From MFWN01 sp964594115 (lineage in GTDB: Archaea; Nanobdellota; Nanobdellia; Pacearchaeales; GW2011-AR1), in contig CAZQLD010000001.1 in NCBI GenBank assembly GCA_964594115.1, positions 1 through 64,000 on the forward strand: a stretch of DNA of 64,000 nucleotides, given 5' to 3'. The position numbers and the translations under genes were made by a program. Positions 44,363 through 53,020 of the stretch are shown here, in pieces; positions within the stretch are counted from its first letter, which is position 1; every line of letters starts with the position of its first letter. Below the pieces are notes generated by a model, which saw only the letters and a program-made list of their open reading frames with translations, searched no databases and was not told the DNA's origin.

Positions 44363-45790
44363 TTACTTTATTTTCTTAAACAAAATCTCACTTTTTTTAA
44401 TTTTTTTAACTTTAATTAGTTTTCTAATCTCATCTAATTTTACCTTAAAACCAATCTGCTTTGCTATTTTTTCGCTTGTCTCTGGAATAAAAGGATAAAG
44501 TAAAATTGCAATTGCCTTAATACTATCCACAAGCTCATATAAAACCTTTTTATCCTTAGTCTCCCAGGGCTTTTTATTCTGAACATACTCATTGCAAACA
44601 TCAATAAAAGCAAAAATCTCATTTAATGCCTTATCTAACTCAAAACCCTCAATAAGTTTTTCAATTTCTTTTAGTTTAAGCTTTTTCAAAAGCTTGTTAT
44701 CTGTTTTTTGTAAGCCATTTTTCCCAGCTAAAGCTATAACCCTGCTGACTAGATTTCCAAGCTTATCAGCTAACTCATTGTTGTGTCTTTCTATCAAGGC
44801 TTTTTCATCAAAATCCCCATCATTTCCAGCAGCAAAAGGAAAATGTCTTAAAACAAAATACCTAATACTATCTGCGCCATATTTTTCAACTAATGCTATT
44901 GGAGATATTACATTTCCCAAAGACTTAGATATCTTTTGTCCATTAAAAGATAAAAAGCCATGATTAAAAACAGTTTTTGGTAATTTATATCCTGCAGATT
45001 TTAACATAGCAGGCCAATAAACAGCATGAAACCAGGTATTATCTTTGCCTAATAAATGAAGCTCTGCTGGCCAGAATCCATCTGCCCCAGAAACATAATT
45101 AATCAGAGCATCAAACCAAACATAAACAACATGGCCTTTTTCTAAAGGAAAGTCTATTCCCCAATCAAAACTTGTTCTCGAAATACTTAAATCAGTTAAT
45201 CCTTCTTTAACCCTATTGATTACTTCGTTTCTTCTTGACTCAGGAAGAACAAATTCAGGATGATTCCTGTACAAATCAAGCAAAAATTTTTGATACTTGC
45301 TTAGTTTGAAAAAATAAGATTCTTCTTTTAATTTTTCAAGAGGTTTTTTATGAACAGAACAAATTAAATCTGGACAATCCTTTTCAGTATAATATCTTTC
45401 ACACTCAACACAATAATATCCTTCATATTTTCCTTTATATATATCTCCTGCTTTATTACACTTCTTAACAATCTCTTTCACAGTTTTATGATGGTCTTTA
45501 TCTGTTGTTCTAATAAATCTATCATAATCTATATTCAAAACCTTCCAAGCCTGCTTAAATTTTTCAGAGATTTCATCAACAAATTTTTTAGGAGATTTCC
45601 CAGAACTTTTTGCTGTTCTTTGAACTTTTTTACCATATTCGTCTGTTCCTGTTAAAAATCTAACTTTTTCTCCTTTAATTTTATGCCATCTTGCTAAAGC
45701 ATCTGCTACAATTTTCTGATATGCATGACCTATATGAGGTTCTGCATTTACATAATCTATAGCAGTTGTGACATAAAACTTATTTGCCAT
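44363..45790 (-). CDS. metG: Methionyl-tRNA synthetase
   Basis: Charges tRNA-Met. The HIGH motif is AEPHIGHAY, with KISKS (NGQKISKSLGN) and a zinc knuckle (CVECERYYTEKDCPDLIC). The C-terminal helical anticodon domain is short, and the OB-fold domain is in the separate gene at 43634. The start is set at the ATG at 45790 (MANKFYVTTAIDYVN). Length is 475 aa. Confidence 0.96.
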   Translation of the reverse strand: MANKFYVTTAIDYVNAEPHIGHAYQKIVADALARWHKIKGEKVRFLTGTDEYGKKVQRTAKSSGKSPKKFVDEISEKFKQAWKVLNIDYDRFIRTTDKDHHKTVKEIVKKCNKAGDIYKGKYEGYYCVECERYYTEKDCPDLICSVHKKPLEKLKEESYFFKLSKYQKFLLDLYRNHPEFVLPESRRNEVINRVKEGLTDLSISRTSFDWGIDFPLEKGHVVYVWFDALINYVSGADGFWPAELHLLGKDNTWFHAVYWPAMLKSAGYKLPKTVFNHGFLSFNGQKISKSLGNVISPIALVEKYGADSIRYFVLRHFPFAAGNDGDFDEKALIERHNNELADKLGNLVSRVIALAGKNGLQKTDNKLLKKLKLKEIEKLIEGFELDKALNEIFAFIDVCNEYVQNKKPWETKDKKVLYELVDSIKAIAILLYPFIPETSEKIAKQIGFKVKLDEIRKLIKVKKIKKSEILFKKIK

Positions 45791-45820
45791 AAATAAGCTA
45801 TAAATCAAGGATATAAAAAA

Positions 45821-46786
45821 CTAACTAAACCCCCAATTATAACCTGCAATATCACCATCTCTGCTTCTCTTAGAATAAAATGTTCTGTCATGCCCTAAAT
45901 TATCAACCCAGCTCCACAAGACTATTTCTCTGTCTCCTCTGTCAGGTTTCCTAAGTTTATCCTTACCTTGTAAAGAATTATCCCTGACTAAAACATTATT
46001 CATTAATCTTAGATAAAAATCAACAGTTTCCTGGCTAGGAATTGCAAACTGGCACATTTGTAATGGAATAATGTTCTTTTCATTCCAGTAGTGATCTATA
46101 ACTTTCAAATAAGCTGCAATTTCATGAGCACAAATATTAACAATCCCTGAACTTTCTTTATCATCTGTATATCTATATCTTATATTGAATCTTTTTGCTG
46201 GACAAGAGTGGTCTGAACCTATATTTAAACTAACTATGTGTTTTTCCTTGCTATCAATAACAGGAACAGAAATTAATTTAAACTTAATTCTTCCTTGTCC
46301 CTTGGTTCTTGAAGGAACATTACAAACAATTTCAGCTCCATCCATTCTAACCCTTTTAGAGTCAGCATAAGGCTTTATTTTTATTTCAGTTCCTCTGACT
46401 TGATTTGAATAAGCATAAATTCTTGCTCCTTCCAAACAATCACTTAAAGAAACCTTTCTCTTTCTTCTGTCTCTTCCTATAGGTAAAAAACTGTATCCAC
46501 AACACTCATATCCTTCTAAATTATCAAATGCCTGTTCCCTCAATTGTACAGGAGTCCTGCCATCATTTAAAGCCTGGTCTAAACTGTAATATCTTTTAGG
46601 CTTTACTTCTTTGCCGTGTTTCATAAATTTTCTTGTAGATTCAAAACCTCTTGGAACCAAGGGATTTATAATTGTAAATTCATCATTCCCAAGCTTAGCA
46701 ATATCTGAAAGCTCAGCTATCCCCACAAGATTCTTTTTTGCAATTTTAGCTTTTGTAGCTTCTTTAAAAAACGATTTCCTTACCAT
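45821..46786 (-). CDS. Hypothetical protein
   Basis: A 321-aa soluble protein, mixed alpha/beta, with a central histidine/cysteine region (SDHSCPAKRFNIRYRYTDDK, VNICAHEIAAYLKVIDHYW). No domain is recognised. It lies upstream of metG, 30 nt from it on the same strand, and diverges from the TrmB-like regulator. Confidence 0.6.
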   Translation of the reverse strand: MVRKSFFKEATKAKIAKKNLVGIAELSDIAKLGNDEFTIINPLVPRGFESTRKFMKHGKEVKPKRYYSLDQALNDGRTPVQLREQAFDNLEGYECCGYSFLPIGRDRRKRKVSLSDCLEGARIYAYSNQVRGTEIKIKPYADSKRVRMDGAEIVCNVPSRTKGQGRIKFKLISVPVIDSKEKHIVSLNIGSDHSCPAKRFNIRYRYTDDKESSGIVNICAHEIAAYLKVIDHYWNEKNIIPLQMCQFAIPSQETVDFYLRLMNNVLVRDNSLQGKDKLRKPDRGDREIVLWSWVDNLGHDRTFYSKRSRDGDIAGYNWGFS

Positions 46787-46877
46787 TATATTTATAAAGA
46801 AAAAACGCTAATAAACTTATGAGGTGATAAACCCCACCACATCAAAAAGTTTAAAAATAAAAAAAATATATAATAAT

Positions 46878-47588
46878 ATGGATTTAAAAACTCTAAAACA
46901 ACTAGGATTAACTACTAATGAGTCCTTAGTATATAGTTCGCTGCTTGAACTAGGCCCTAGTTTAGCTGGGCAGATTTCCCGAAAAACCGGACTGCACAGA
47001 AGGACTGTCTATGATACAACAGAAATGCTGATTAAAAAAGGACTCATAGGCTATATTTTAAAAAATAACAGGAGATTATTTGAAGCAGCTTCTCCAAAAA
47101 GATTGCTTGAAATACTAAAAGAAAAAGAAAACATAGTAAATGATGTGCTTCCTGAAATGATGCTGCATTATGAAAAAACAAAAGAAAAACAGGAAACTAA
47201 TTTTTACAAAGGAAAACAAGGTCTGAAGACAGTTTTTGAAGACCAGATAGAATCCAAAAAAGATATTCTTATCTTAGGAGCTTCACCTTTAGCTTACGAG
47301 ATTCTTCAATTTTATTTTAAATGGTTTGATAAAAGAAGAAAAGAGCATAAAATCAAAACAAAAATAATTTTCAATAAAACAGAAAAAAAGTCAAAAATCC
47401 CGCTTTCTGAAATCCGTTACTTGCCTCAAAAATATACTTCACCTTTAGCAGTAAATATATACGGAGACAAAGTAGCCATAATCCTATGGAGTAAAGAAAA
47501 TCCTATTGCTATTGTGATAAAAAACAAAGAAATTTCAGAAGGTTACAGAAAATATTTTGAATTAATGTGGAAAACAGCAAGAAAGTAA
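46878..47588 (+). CDS. TrmB-family transcription regulator
   Basis: Residues 1-75 are the TrmB-type winged helix: LTTNESLVYSSLLELGPSLA, then the recognition part ISRKTGLHRRTVYDTTEML. Residues 100-236 hold the PLD-like sensor fold (ETNFYKGKQGLKTVFEDQI, ILILGASPLAYEI, VNIYGDKVAIILWSKENPIAIVIKN). The start is set at the ATG at 46878, because the longer frame precedes a TATA-like stretch. Members usually sense sugars. It lies just upstream of tRNA-Gly. Confidence 0.88.
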   Translation: MDLKTLKQLGLTTNESLVYSSLLELGPSLAGQISRKTGLHRRTVYDTTEMLIKKGLIGYILKNNRRLFEAASPKRLLEILKEKENIVNDVLPEMMLHYEKTKEKQETNFYKGKQGLKTVFEDQIESKKDILILGASPLAYEILQFYFKWFDKRRKEHKIKTKIIFNKTEKKSKIPLSEIRYLPQKYTSPLAVNIYGDKVAIILWSKENPIAIVIKNKEISEGYRKYFELMWKTARK

Positions 47589-47622
47589 AAATATTAATAT
47601 TCTCTTTTTCTATTCTTCTTAT

Positions 47623-47757
47623 GCGCTAGTAGTATAGTGGCAGTATGCAGCCTTCCCAATGTAAGGAAACCTAGGTTTCCTTCACAATCAACCTTCCTAA
47701 AATAGAAGGATAAAAAGGAAACAGGCTGTGACCCGGGTTCGAATCCCGGCTGGCGCA
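47623..47757 (+). tRNA. tRNA-Gly(CCC) with a 64-nt intron
   Basis: Acceptor GCGCTAG/CTGGCGC, anticodon stem CAGCC/GGCTG, loop TTCCCA-A after splicing, giving anticodon CCC. The T arm is CCGGG-TTCGAAT-CCCGG and the discriminator is A. The intron is at 47659-47722. It begins ATGTAAGGAAACC and holds the 20-nt palindrome AAGGAAACCTAGGTTTCCTT plus CCTTC/GAAGG. Its first 50 nt are closely related to the tRNA-Lys intron at 11579. Confidence 0.93.
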
Positions 47758-47806
47758 TTTAAATTATAACCCATAACTTTTTTATATACTAATTCCTTAA
47801 AATTAT

Positions 47807-48949
47807 ATGTCTCAACAGATAGAACTTATTTCTAAAGAATTAGCAGAGGAACCAATTGAAATTCCTCAAAATCCTTTTTGGCAGGTTTGTAGAAGATTTG
47901 GCAGAGACGAACTTATTGCACTATTTATAAATGTTATAGGAACTGCAATTATAAGCTTTTTCACAGCAATACCAATTCTGCTTTCTATAGCAGGTCCGGT
48001 TATTGAAAAAATAGGATTTTTTCCAGCTCATTTTTTAGAAGCAAGAAAAATTTACGAAACAACCCCTAAAAAACAAAGAAAAAAATTATCCTATTATTTT
48101 AAAAATGCAACAAAAAGAGGCTTGACAAGTTTATCAGAAGATGTTCTAGTACACGACCCTTTGTATGTGATTTTTATGTTCACTGGAATAATAATTTATC
48201 CATCAATTCCAGTTTGGATATTAGCTACAATAAGTTTTGTTTTGGCTGTTATTGTTGTTACTTTATTAGAAGTAGGTATAAGAGAACTACAATATTTAAA
48301 TTTCAAAATAAACATGAAAAATGCAGGTTTTGAGTCAGAATCTTTTTTAGAAACCAGATTTTTCATAAGTACAAAAGAAAATCCAAAAAAACTTCTTAAC
48401 CAGCTTATCAAAGATTTTAATTTAAAGTTGCTTGGAAATGTTTTAGAATACAATGATAAATATTTTGATAATAAGCTTAGAGTTTATTCAGGAAGAATCC
48501 CAAAAGTAAGATTAAGAAAAAGAACCAGGAACTCTGGAAAAGGATTAATAAAAACTATTCAGATAGTTTACACACGAGTGTCAGAAAAAGAAAAAAAATC
48601 TCCTGGTCAATATAGATACTTTCCAATTAAAAAAGAAAAATTTTATTTTATGATTAAAAAAGAAATTCCAAACACAATTAAGGAAATTGATAATCTAAAG
48701 ATTAAGAGAATTTTAAAATCATGTTTAAAGAGCTCCCCGCAAAAAATAACATTTAAAAGAACCCTTGCTAAAAATAAGATACTGCTTTTTTCTGTGGATA
48801 AAATAATGAAAGGTAAAAATTATTATATTTTAGAAATCAAATCCTGGAAGACAAAAGAACTTTTAGAGGCAATGCGTTATGTTATGAGGGAATTTCCTGT
48901 TATCCAGACAACAAAAGGAAAATCAGAAATGAATGTTTGGAGTGATTAA
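47807..48949 (+). CDS. Membrane protein with CYTH-like C-terminal domain
   Basis: Residues 30-160 contain three transmembrane helices (LIALFINVIGTAIISFF, TAIPILLSIAGPVI; later VWILATISFVLAVIVVTLL). Residues 180-380 resemble a CYTH/triphosphatase barrel: LRVYSGRIPKVRLRKRT, IVYTRVSEK, and the closing YILEIKSWKTKELLEAM. The N-terminal ExExK motif of active CYTH enzymes is not evident, so activity is doubtful. It lies 49 nt after tRNA-Gly. The assignment is from pattern only. Confidence 0.55.
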   Translation: MSQQIELISKELAEEPIEIPQNPFWQVCRRFGRDELIALFINVIGTAIISFFTAIPILLSIAGPVIEKIGFFPAHFLEARKIYETTPKKQRKKLSYYFKNATKRGLTSLSEDVLVHDPLYVIFMFTGIIIYPSIPVWILATISFVLAVIVVTLLEVGIRELQYLNFKINMKNAGFESESFLETRFFISTKENPKKLLNQLIKDFNLKLLGNVLEYNDKYFDNKLRVYSGRIPKVRLRKRTRNSGKGLIKTIQIVYTRVSEKEKKSPGQYRYFPIKKEKFYFMIKKEIPNTIKEIDNLKIKRILKSCLKSSPQKITFKRTLAKNKILLFSVDKIMKGKNYYILEIKSWKTKELLEAMRYVMREFPVIQTTKGKSEMNVWSD

Positions 48950-49014
48950 GGTTATTCTTTCTTCTTCAAATTTTTTATTGTATCTTCATTAATCACAATA
49001 AATTTAATAAAAAA

Positions 49015-49422
49015 TTATGGGTTTACTTGGTCTACTAATTCTGGACACCTTTTTTTCATTTCTGAAACTATAAGAGCTTTAAAGCTTTCATCATCTCCAT
49101 ATTTTGCTTTTAATCTGTTATATTCTTTATCATCATAACTGTATTCTTCCATAAGAGATATTGTTTTTTGCATAGTGCTAACAACACCTTCAGCATCTGT
49201 TGCTCCTAAAAGCTCGCAAGTAAGTTCTGCTTCGAATTCTGCATATTTCTGTTCTTCAGAAGTGGCTGATTCTCCCCCAGTTACTTTTGGAATATTACCC
49301 TGTGGGATATCTCGCGTTTCTTTTTCTCCAGATTCCCCAGAAAACAAAACTACAAGAACTATTGCTATAACAACAATTACACCAATAACAACCATATTTT
49401 GCTTTTTAATTTTAAATCTCAT
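49015..49422 (-). CDS. Membrane-anchored hypothetical protein
   Basis: The 135-aa protein starts with a basic N-terminus and one transmembrane helix (VVIGVIVVIAIVLVVLF), then a Ser/Glu-rich stalk (SGESGEKETRDIPQG) and a small outer domain (LTCELLGATDAEG, two cysteines). The start is taken at ATG 49422. No family is recognised. The neighbour at 49480 has a similar plan. Confidence 0.6.
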   Translation of the reverse strand: MRFKIKKQNMVVIGVIVVIAIVLVVLFSGESGEKETRDIPQGNIPKVTGGESATSEEQKYAEFEAELTCELLGATDAEGVVSTMQKTISLMEEYSYDDKEYNRLKAKYGDDESFKALIVSEMKKRCPELVDQVNP

Positions 49423-49479
49423 ATATATCATTGAGTACTAGTTACTTTTAAACTTTTTGTTTAATAAATCTTTAAAAAA

Positions 49480-49815
49480 CTAGTACTCTACTGTAAATTC
49501 AAAAAAGCTTGTTCCATAATTACAGGTTTCTCTATTAACCTCTATTCTCTTTCCTGTTTGAATTCCATTTTCACAAGTAATGATCTCTTTAGCAGAACAA
49601 TAATCATAAACATTAACGACACCTGAAAGAAATACATGTTTTCTAACACTGCAAGTATTACACTGCCTCTCTCCATCAGAATCACACGGACAAGCCATTT
49701 CAGTACATGCTTCAGTAGTCTGAGGAATAGACGCCCCTATTCTAAATCCTAAAATAATAAAGATTGTAAAAACAACAAATATAACTGCAATTCCCACCCA
49801 TTTTTTAGTTTCCAT
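49480..49815 (-). CDS. Membrane-anchored cysteine-rich hypothetical protein
   Basis: The 111-aa protein has one N-terminal transmembrane helix (WVGIAVIFVVFTIFIILGF) followed by an outward domain with many cysteines (ACTEMACPCD, QCNTCSV, YCSAKEIITC, TCNYG), probably disulphide-bonded. No family is recognised. It lies upstream of the gene at 49015 on the same strand, 49 nt apart from its end. Confidence 0.6.
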   Translation of the reverse strand: METKKWVGIAVIFVVFTIFIILGFRIGASIPQTTEACTEMACPCDSDGERQCNTCSVRKHVFLSGVVNVYDYCSAKEIITCENGIQTGKRIEVNRETCNYGTSFFEFTVEY

Positions 49816-49873
49816 AATGCAGAGAATAAAAATATGTTTTTAAATATTCTCTATTCAATTACCACAAATATAC

Positions 49874-49881
49874 TTTAAAAT
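49874..49881 (+). promoter_or_regulatory. Possible TATA box of the hairpin-array RNA
   Basis: TTTAAAAT followed by ATATAT gives a plausible archaeal promoter about 55 nt before the first hairpin at 49931, so transcription would start near 49905-49910. A second AT-rich box (GCATATATATTTT) lies closer. Confidence 0.35.
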
Positions 49882-49930
49882 ATATATTCTGAAATATACT
49901 TTACAGCATATATATTTTGGCAAAAAAAAA

Positions 49931-50848
49931 TGCAGGGCGGTCTTGACTATAGGAAAGAACAGAAATATTTTTGGAGGCATCAAAACCTAGAAAACCCTGC
50001 ANNNNNNNNNNNNNNNNNNNNNNNNNNNNNNNNNNNNNNNNNNNNNNNNNNNNNNNNNNNNNNNNNNNNNNNNNNNNNNNNNNNNNNNNNNNNNNNNNNN
50101 NCCCTGCAATAGTGAATCCTAATATTAAAAAAGGGGAGTCTTGGCGGAAGGAGGGTGCAACTACCAAGACTCAAAAGCCCCTAAGCAAACAGCAGGGAGA
50201 TTTCTACAGAGGAAGTGAGCAGAAATCTAAATCCCACTGAGGAACAGACAGAATAGTAAAAAGCAAAGCAATAAAGGGGGCTTTACTGCAAAAACTCACA
50301 CCTAAAAAGGATTTAAGAACCTCATAACACTAAAAAAACTTATGGAGTACGCCTCTCAGAAGCATGGAACGAACCGAAGAATTATGAGGGTGAGCAACAG
50401 CAAAAGCCCCCTTCCGCCAGGCATGATTCCTAGTGGAGGTAGCCAACCAAAAACTAAGAACCACACCCCGTGCGAATTACAGAAACAAGAACATTATAAA
50501 ATAAAATATGCCAGAGGGGGGCCTTAATGAAAGAAACATCAAGACCCAACACACCTCTGCTTATTAAGAAAGGCTTATCAAGAGCAAAATAATAAAAGCC
50601 TCGGCGAGGGCAGGGGACTTAGGGAGGAGAGGGAAAACAAAAAACTAAGAACCCAAAAACACCTCGCCAAGGGAAGTAAGACAAATAAAAGGGGGCATAG
50701 TCTTAGTAAAGGAGGAATAAGAAAAACTAAGACTCAAAAGCACCCCTTTGTGTGGCAGATAAAAAGGGGGTGGCAGAGAAAAAAGAATCTAATGCAACTA
50801 ATGTCCAGGGAAAGCTAAAAAAACAACACCAGGACTCAAAACCCCCTG
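49931..50848 (+). ncRNA. Hairpin-array RNA (undescribed structured non-coding region)
   Basis: No ORF with protein-like composition spans this region. Instead about nine hairpins follow one another at 49931-50001, 50133-50181, 50195-50235, 50276-50411, 50427-50460, 50512-50559, 50603-50668, 50691-50746 and 50765-50847. Most share a G-rich outer stem (GGGG/CCCC), an inner 5-9 bp stem (e.g. AGTCTTAGT/ACTAAGACT), a purine loop often with GGAGG, and CAAAA before the closing C-run. Stems are kept by paired changes while loops differ, which argues for RNA selection. A T-rich stretch (CTTCTTTTTATCTTTTC) after 50890 may end transcription. The plus strand is inferred from this T-rich end. Confidence 0.6.
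50002..50101. other. Assembly gap (100 N) with matching 7-nt ends
   Basis: CCCTGCA lies on both sides (49995-50001 and 50102-50108). The same bases are the 3' arm of the first hairpin, whose 5' arm TGCAGGG is at 49931. The contigs probably overlap and little sequence is missing. Confidence 0.75.
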
Positions 50849-50915
50849 CTCTAAAAATGGTAAAACCCCACAATTACCTCTAAACCAAAACACCTTCTTT
50901 TTATCTTTTCTATAA

Positions 50916-51298
50916 AATTTTGCAATTTTACAGGTATTTCAGGTCTTCCGCATTGTTTCTTTATGTTTTTTGATGTAGCTGTTTTTCTATAAAATCTCTC
51001 ACTGTTGTCTTGGTTCTTTGTCATCTTTCTTATTACTAAAATAACTTTTTGAGTTATTTGTGATTACTGATGCGGTTTGGAATTTCTTCCAATAATTTTT
51101 GTTTATTTTTTATAAAGTTAAACATAATCAAAGTAAGAAGGAATTTTCCCTCTTTTCATTTTAATATTAAATATGGGTGCAATATCTTCTCTGTACTATT
51201 TTACCTTTTTTTAATTGTATAACTACATTATCTCTTTTGTTTATAAGGATTGTTGTTTTCTAAAATATGCTCTTTATGATATTTTTAGTAAAGTCTAT
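50916..51298. other. T-rich non-coding stretch after the hairpin array
   Basis: Nearly 400 nt with many T runs on the plus strand and no usable ORF. It holds no tRNA or clear repeat. It ends at the endonuclease V stop codon, so it may include the 3' region of that gene and a terminator for the hairpin RNA. Confidence 0.5.
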
Positions 51299-51958
51299 TT
51301 AACCACCAAATGCTTCTTTTCTTATCTCTTTTGCATATTTGTGAGCCAGATGTAAAGGTTCAGGAAGTTTATGAGGTAATTTTATAAATTTCTTTGCAAA
51401 CTCGTATGCTGTTTCTACAGATATTAAATCCCCAGGACTAACATACATTGGCTTGCTTCCTGGCTTGCTTTTTAAAATCTTGCCGACTTTCTTACCTTCA
51501 AAAATAATATCCTTTCCTTTAACCTCTCCAACTAACAAAGAATTTGCTATTCCTATAACTGGCAGAGAAGCTGAAACTGCAAAATGACTCGCCATTCCTA
51601 ATCTTGGATGTGAAATTCCGTGCCCTGGAACAAAAACAACATCAGGGTTTTCTTCTATTTTACTGAATGCCTGTATCATCGAAGGCAGCTCTCTGTAAGC
51701 TCTAAATCCAGAGATGTAAGGAAATTTCATTTTATCTGAAAAATACTCTTGCTCAAGAATCTCCATGTTTGTATTAACAACAATACATGCAGAAATCACC
51801 CTATTCTGAAAAAAAGCATTGTCTACAGCAGCTACTTTTTCTACTAGAGAAAAATCAATTGAGTCCTTAATCTCAAGCTGCTTTGCTAAGTTTTCCTGCT
51901 CTTTTTCAAGTTTTTTCAAATCTATACTATATTTTTTAGCAATCTCTTCTGGTTTCAC
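51299..51958 (-). CDS. Endonuclease V-like protein lacking two catalytic residues
   Basis: The 219-aa sequence matches the endonuclease V fold: AVDNAFF (D46), KFPYISGFRAYRE (E90), PGHGISHPRLGMASHFA, and IGIANSLLVG. In active enzymes the third acid lies in a D-G-x-G-x-x-H-P-R motif and a lysine in GVAK. Here the acid is Pro (P111) and the lysine is Asn (N139). The enzyme may be inactive or have changed function. The gene reads toward the T-rich region. Confidence 0.85.
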   Translation of the reverse strand: MKPEEIAKKYSIDLKKLEKEQENLAKQLEIKDSIDFSLVEKVAAVDNAFFQNRVISACIVVNTNMEILEQEYFSDKMKFPYISGFRAYRELPSMIQAFSKIEENPDVVFVPGHGISHPRLGMASHFAVSASLPVIGIANSLLVGEVKGKDIIFEGKKVGKILKSKPGSKPMYVSPGDLISVETAYEFAKKFIKLPHKLPEPLHLAHKYAKEIRKEAFGG

Positions 51959-52026
51959 TTTTTACCTCTTTTACATTTTATTTCTCTTCCAAATAAAGAA
52001 ATTATTATTAAAAAAGTTTTCTATAG

Positions 52027-52218
52027 TTAATCCCCAGTACGGGCAGGCTCATACATTTGACAGGCATCAGAATTTTCCCGAACACCAGCCTCTTGGCAAG
52101 CACCATAAAAATTGCAGGTTCCGCACCTCCTTCTTACTAATATCTCTGTTACAACAGGCATTCTATCAGGAAATCTATCAGAATCAACTAGCAAATCTGA
52201 ATAATCTTCAAGTCCCAT
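52027..52218 (-). CDS. Small cysteine-containing hypothetical protein
   Basis: A 63-aa frame with four cysteines in a C-x2-C-x5-C-x10-C arrangement (CGTCNFYGACQEAGVREN..C), compatible with a zinc or iron-sulphur site. The N-terminus is acidic and the tail basic. No family is recognised. It has its own ATG and a TATA-like region at 52240-52260. Confidence 0.5.
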   Translation of the reverse strand: MGLEDYSDLLVDSDRFPDRMPVVTEILVRRRCGTCNFYGACQEAGVRENSDACQMYEPARTGD

Positions 52219-52309
52219 AAAAATAAATGATTTGAAAGTATAAAAATATTATTGTTCTGAAAGTTGAGAATATCCAAAACTTTTTAAATGCCATTTACTC
52301 AAAAATTTT

Positions 52310-53020
52310 ATGTTCAGGAAAAAAATCTGTAAGAGATGTGGGGGAAAAACAGAAAAGGATTTTTCTTACTGCCCTCACTGCGGCTTTTCTCTGATTGACA
52401 GAGAAAAAGAAGAAAGAGATTATGGTTTCTTAGGAAAAAGAGATATAGAAGACTTTAACATGTTTGGAAGGGGAGAAATAAAACTCCCTTTTGGGTTTAA
52501 CACGGTTTTTAAAAAATTAGTAAAAGAAATGGATAAACAGTTCAAAGAGCTTGACAGAGAATTAGGAAAAGATAAAATAAAAAAAATGAATGAAACAAAA
52601 AATTCTTCAATAAGAAAAGGAGGAATAAGTATAAATATTTCAAGTGGAGATGGCTCTCCAGTAATTAAAGTTAGAAGTTTTGGCAATATTCCAAAATTTA
52701 AAGAAATGGAAAAACAAATTAAAGATCCTAAAAAAGAAACACCTAAAATAAGCGAGAAAAAAGCCAAAGAACTCGCTAAACTTCCAAGAGAAGAAGCTAC
52801 AAGCAAGGTTAGAAGACTCTCAGGAAGAGTAATCTATGAAATTGAACTTCCAGAAGTCAAAAACATTAAGGATATTGTCATCAACCAGCTAGAAAACAGC
52901 ATAGAAATCAAGGCATTTGCAAAAAACAAGGCATATTTCAAATTCCTGCCTGTCAGCCTGCCTCTTTTAAAATACTCATTTTCAAAAGGAAAATTAACTC
53001 TTGAATTAGGGGAAAAATAA
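52310..53020 (+). CDS. Zinc-ribbon protein with a Hsp20/CS-like C-terminal domain
   Basis: Residues 1-25 form a zinc ribbon (CKRCGGK...CPHCGFS). A charged helical linker follows, and residues 165-236 resemble the alpha-crystallin/CS domain: VIYEIELPEVKNIKDIVINQ, IEIKAFAKNKAYFKFLPVSL and FSKGKLTLELGEK. A small heat-shock chaperone with an added ribbon is the best reading. The ribbon is unusual for Hsp20. Confidence 0.75.
   Translation: MFRKKICKRCGGKTEKDFSYCPHCGFSLIDREKEERDYGFLGKRDIEDFNMFGRGEIKLPFGFNTVFKKLVKEMDKQFKELDRELGKDKIKKMNETKNSSIRKGGISINISSGDGSPVIKVRSFGNIPKFKEMEKQIKDPKKETPKISEKKAKELAKLPREEATSKVRRLSGRVIYEIELPEVKNIKDIVINQLENSIEIKAFAKNKAYFKFLPVSLPLLKYSFSKGKLTLELGEK

Noticed and set aside
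50342..50527. 61-aa ORF in the hairpin array
   Set aside because: It crosses stems of several hairpins, has no start signal, and its composition follows the RNA structure.
49931..50848. CRISPR array or integron cassette array
   Set aside because: The hairpin units are not identical repeats, spacing varies, no cas or integrase gene is nearby, and attC core sites are not seen.
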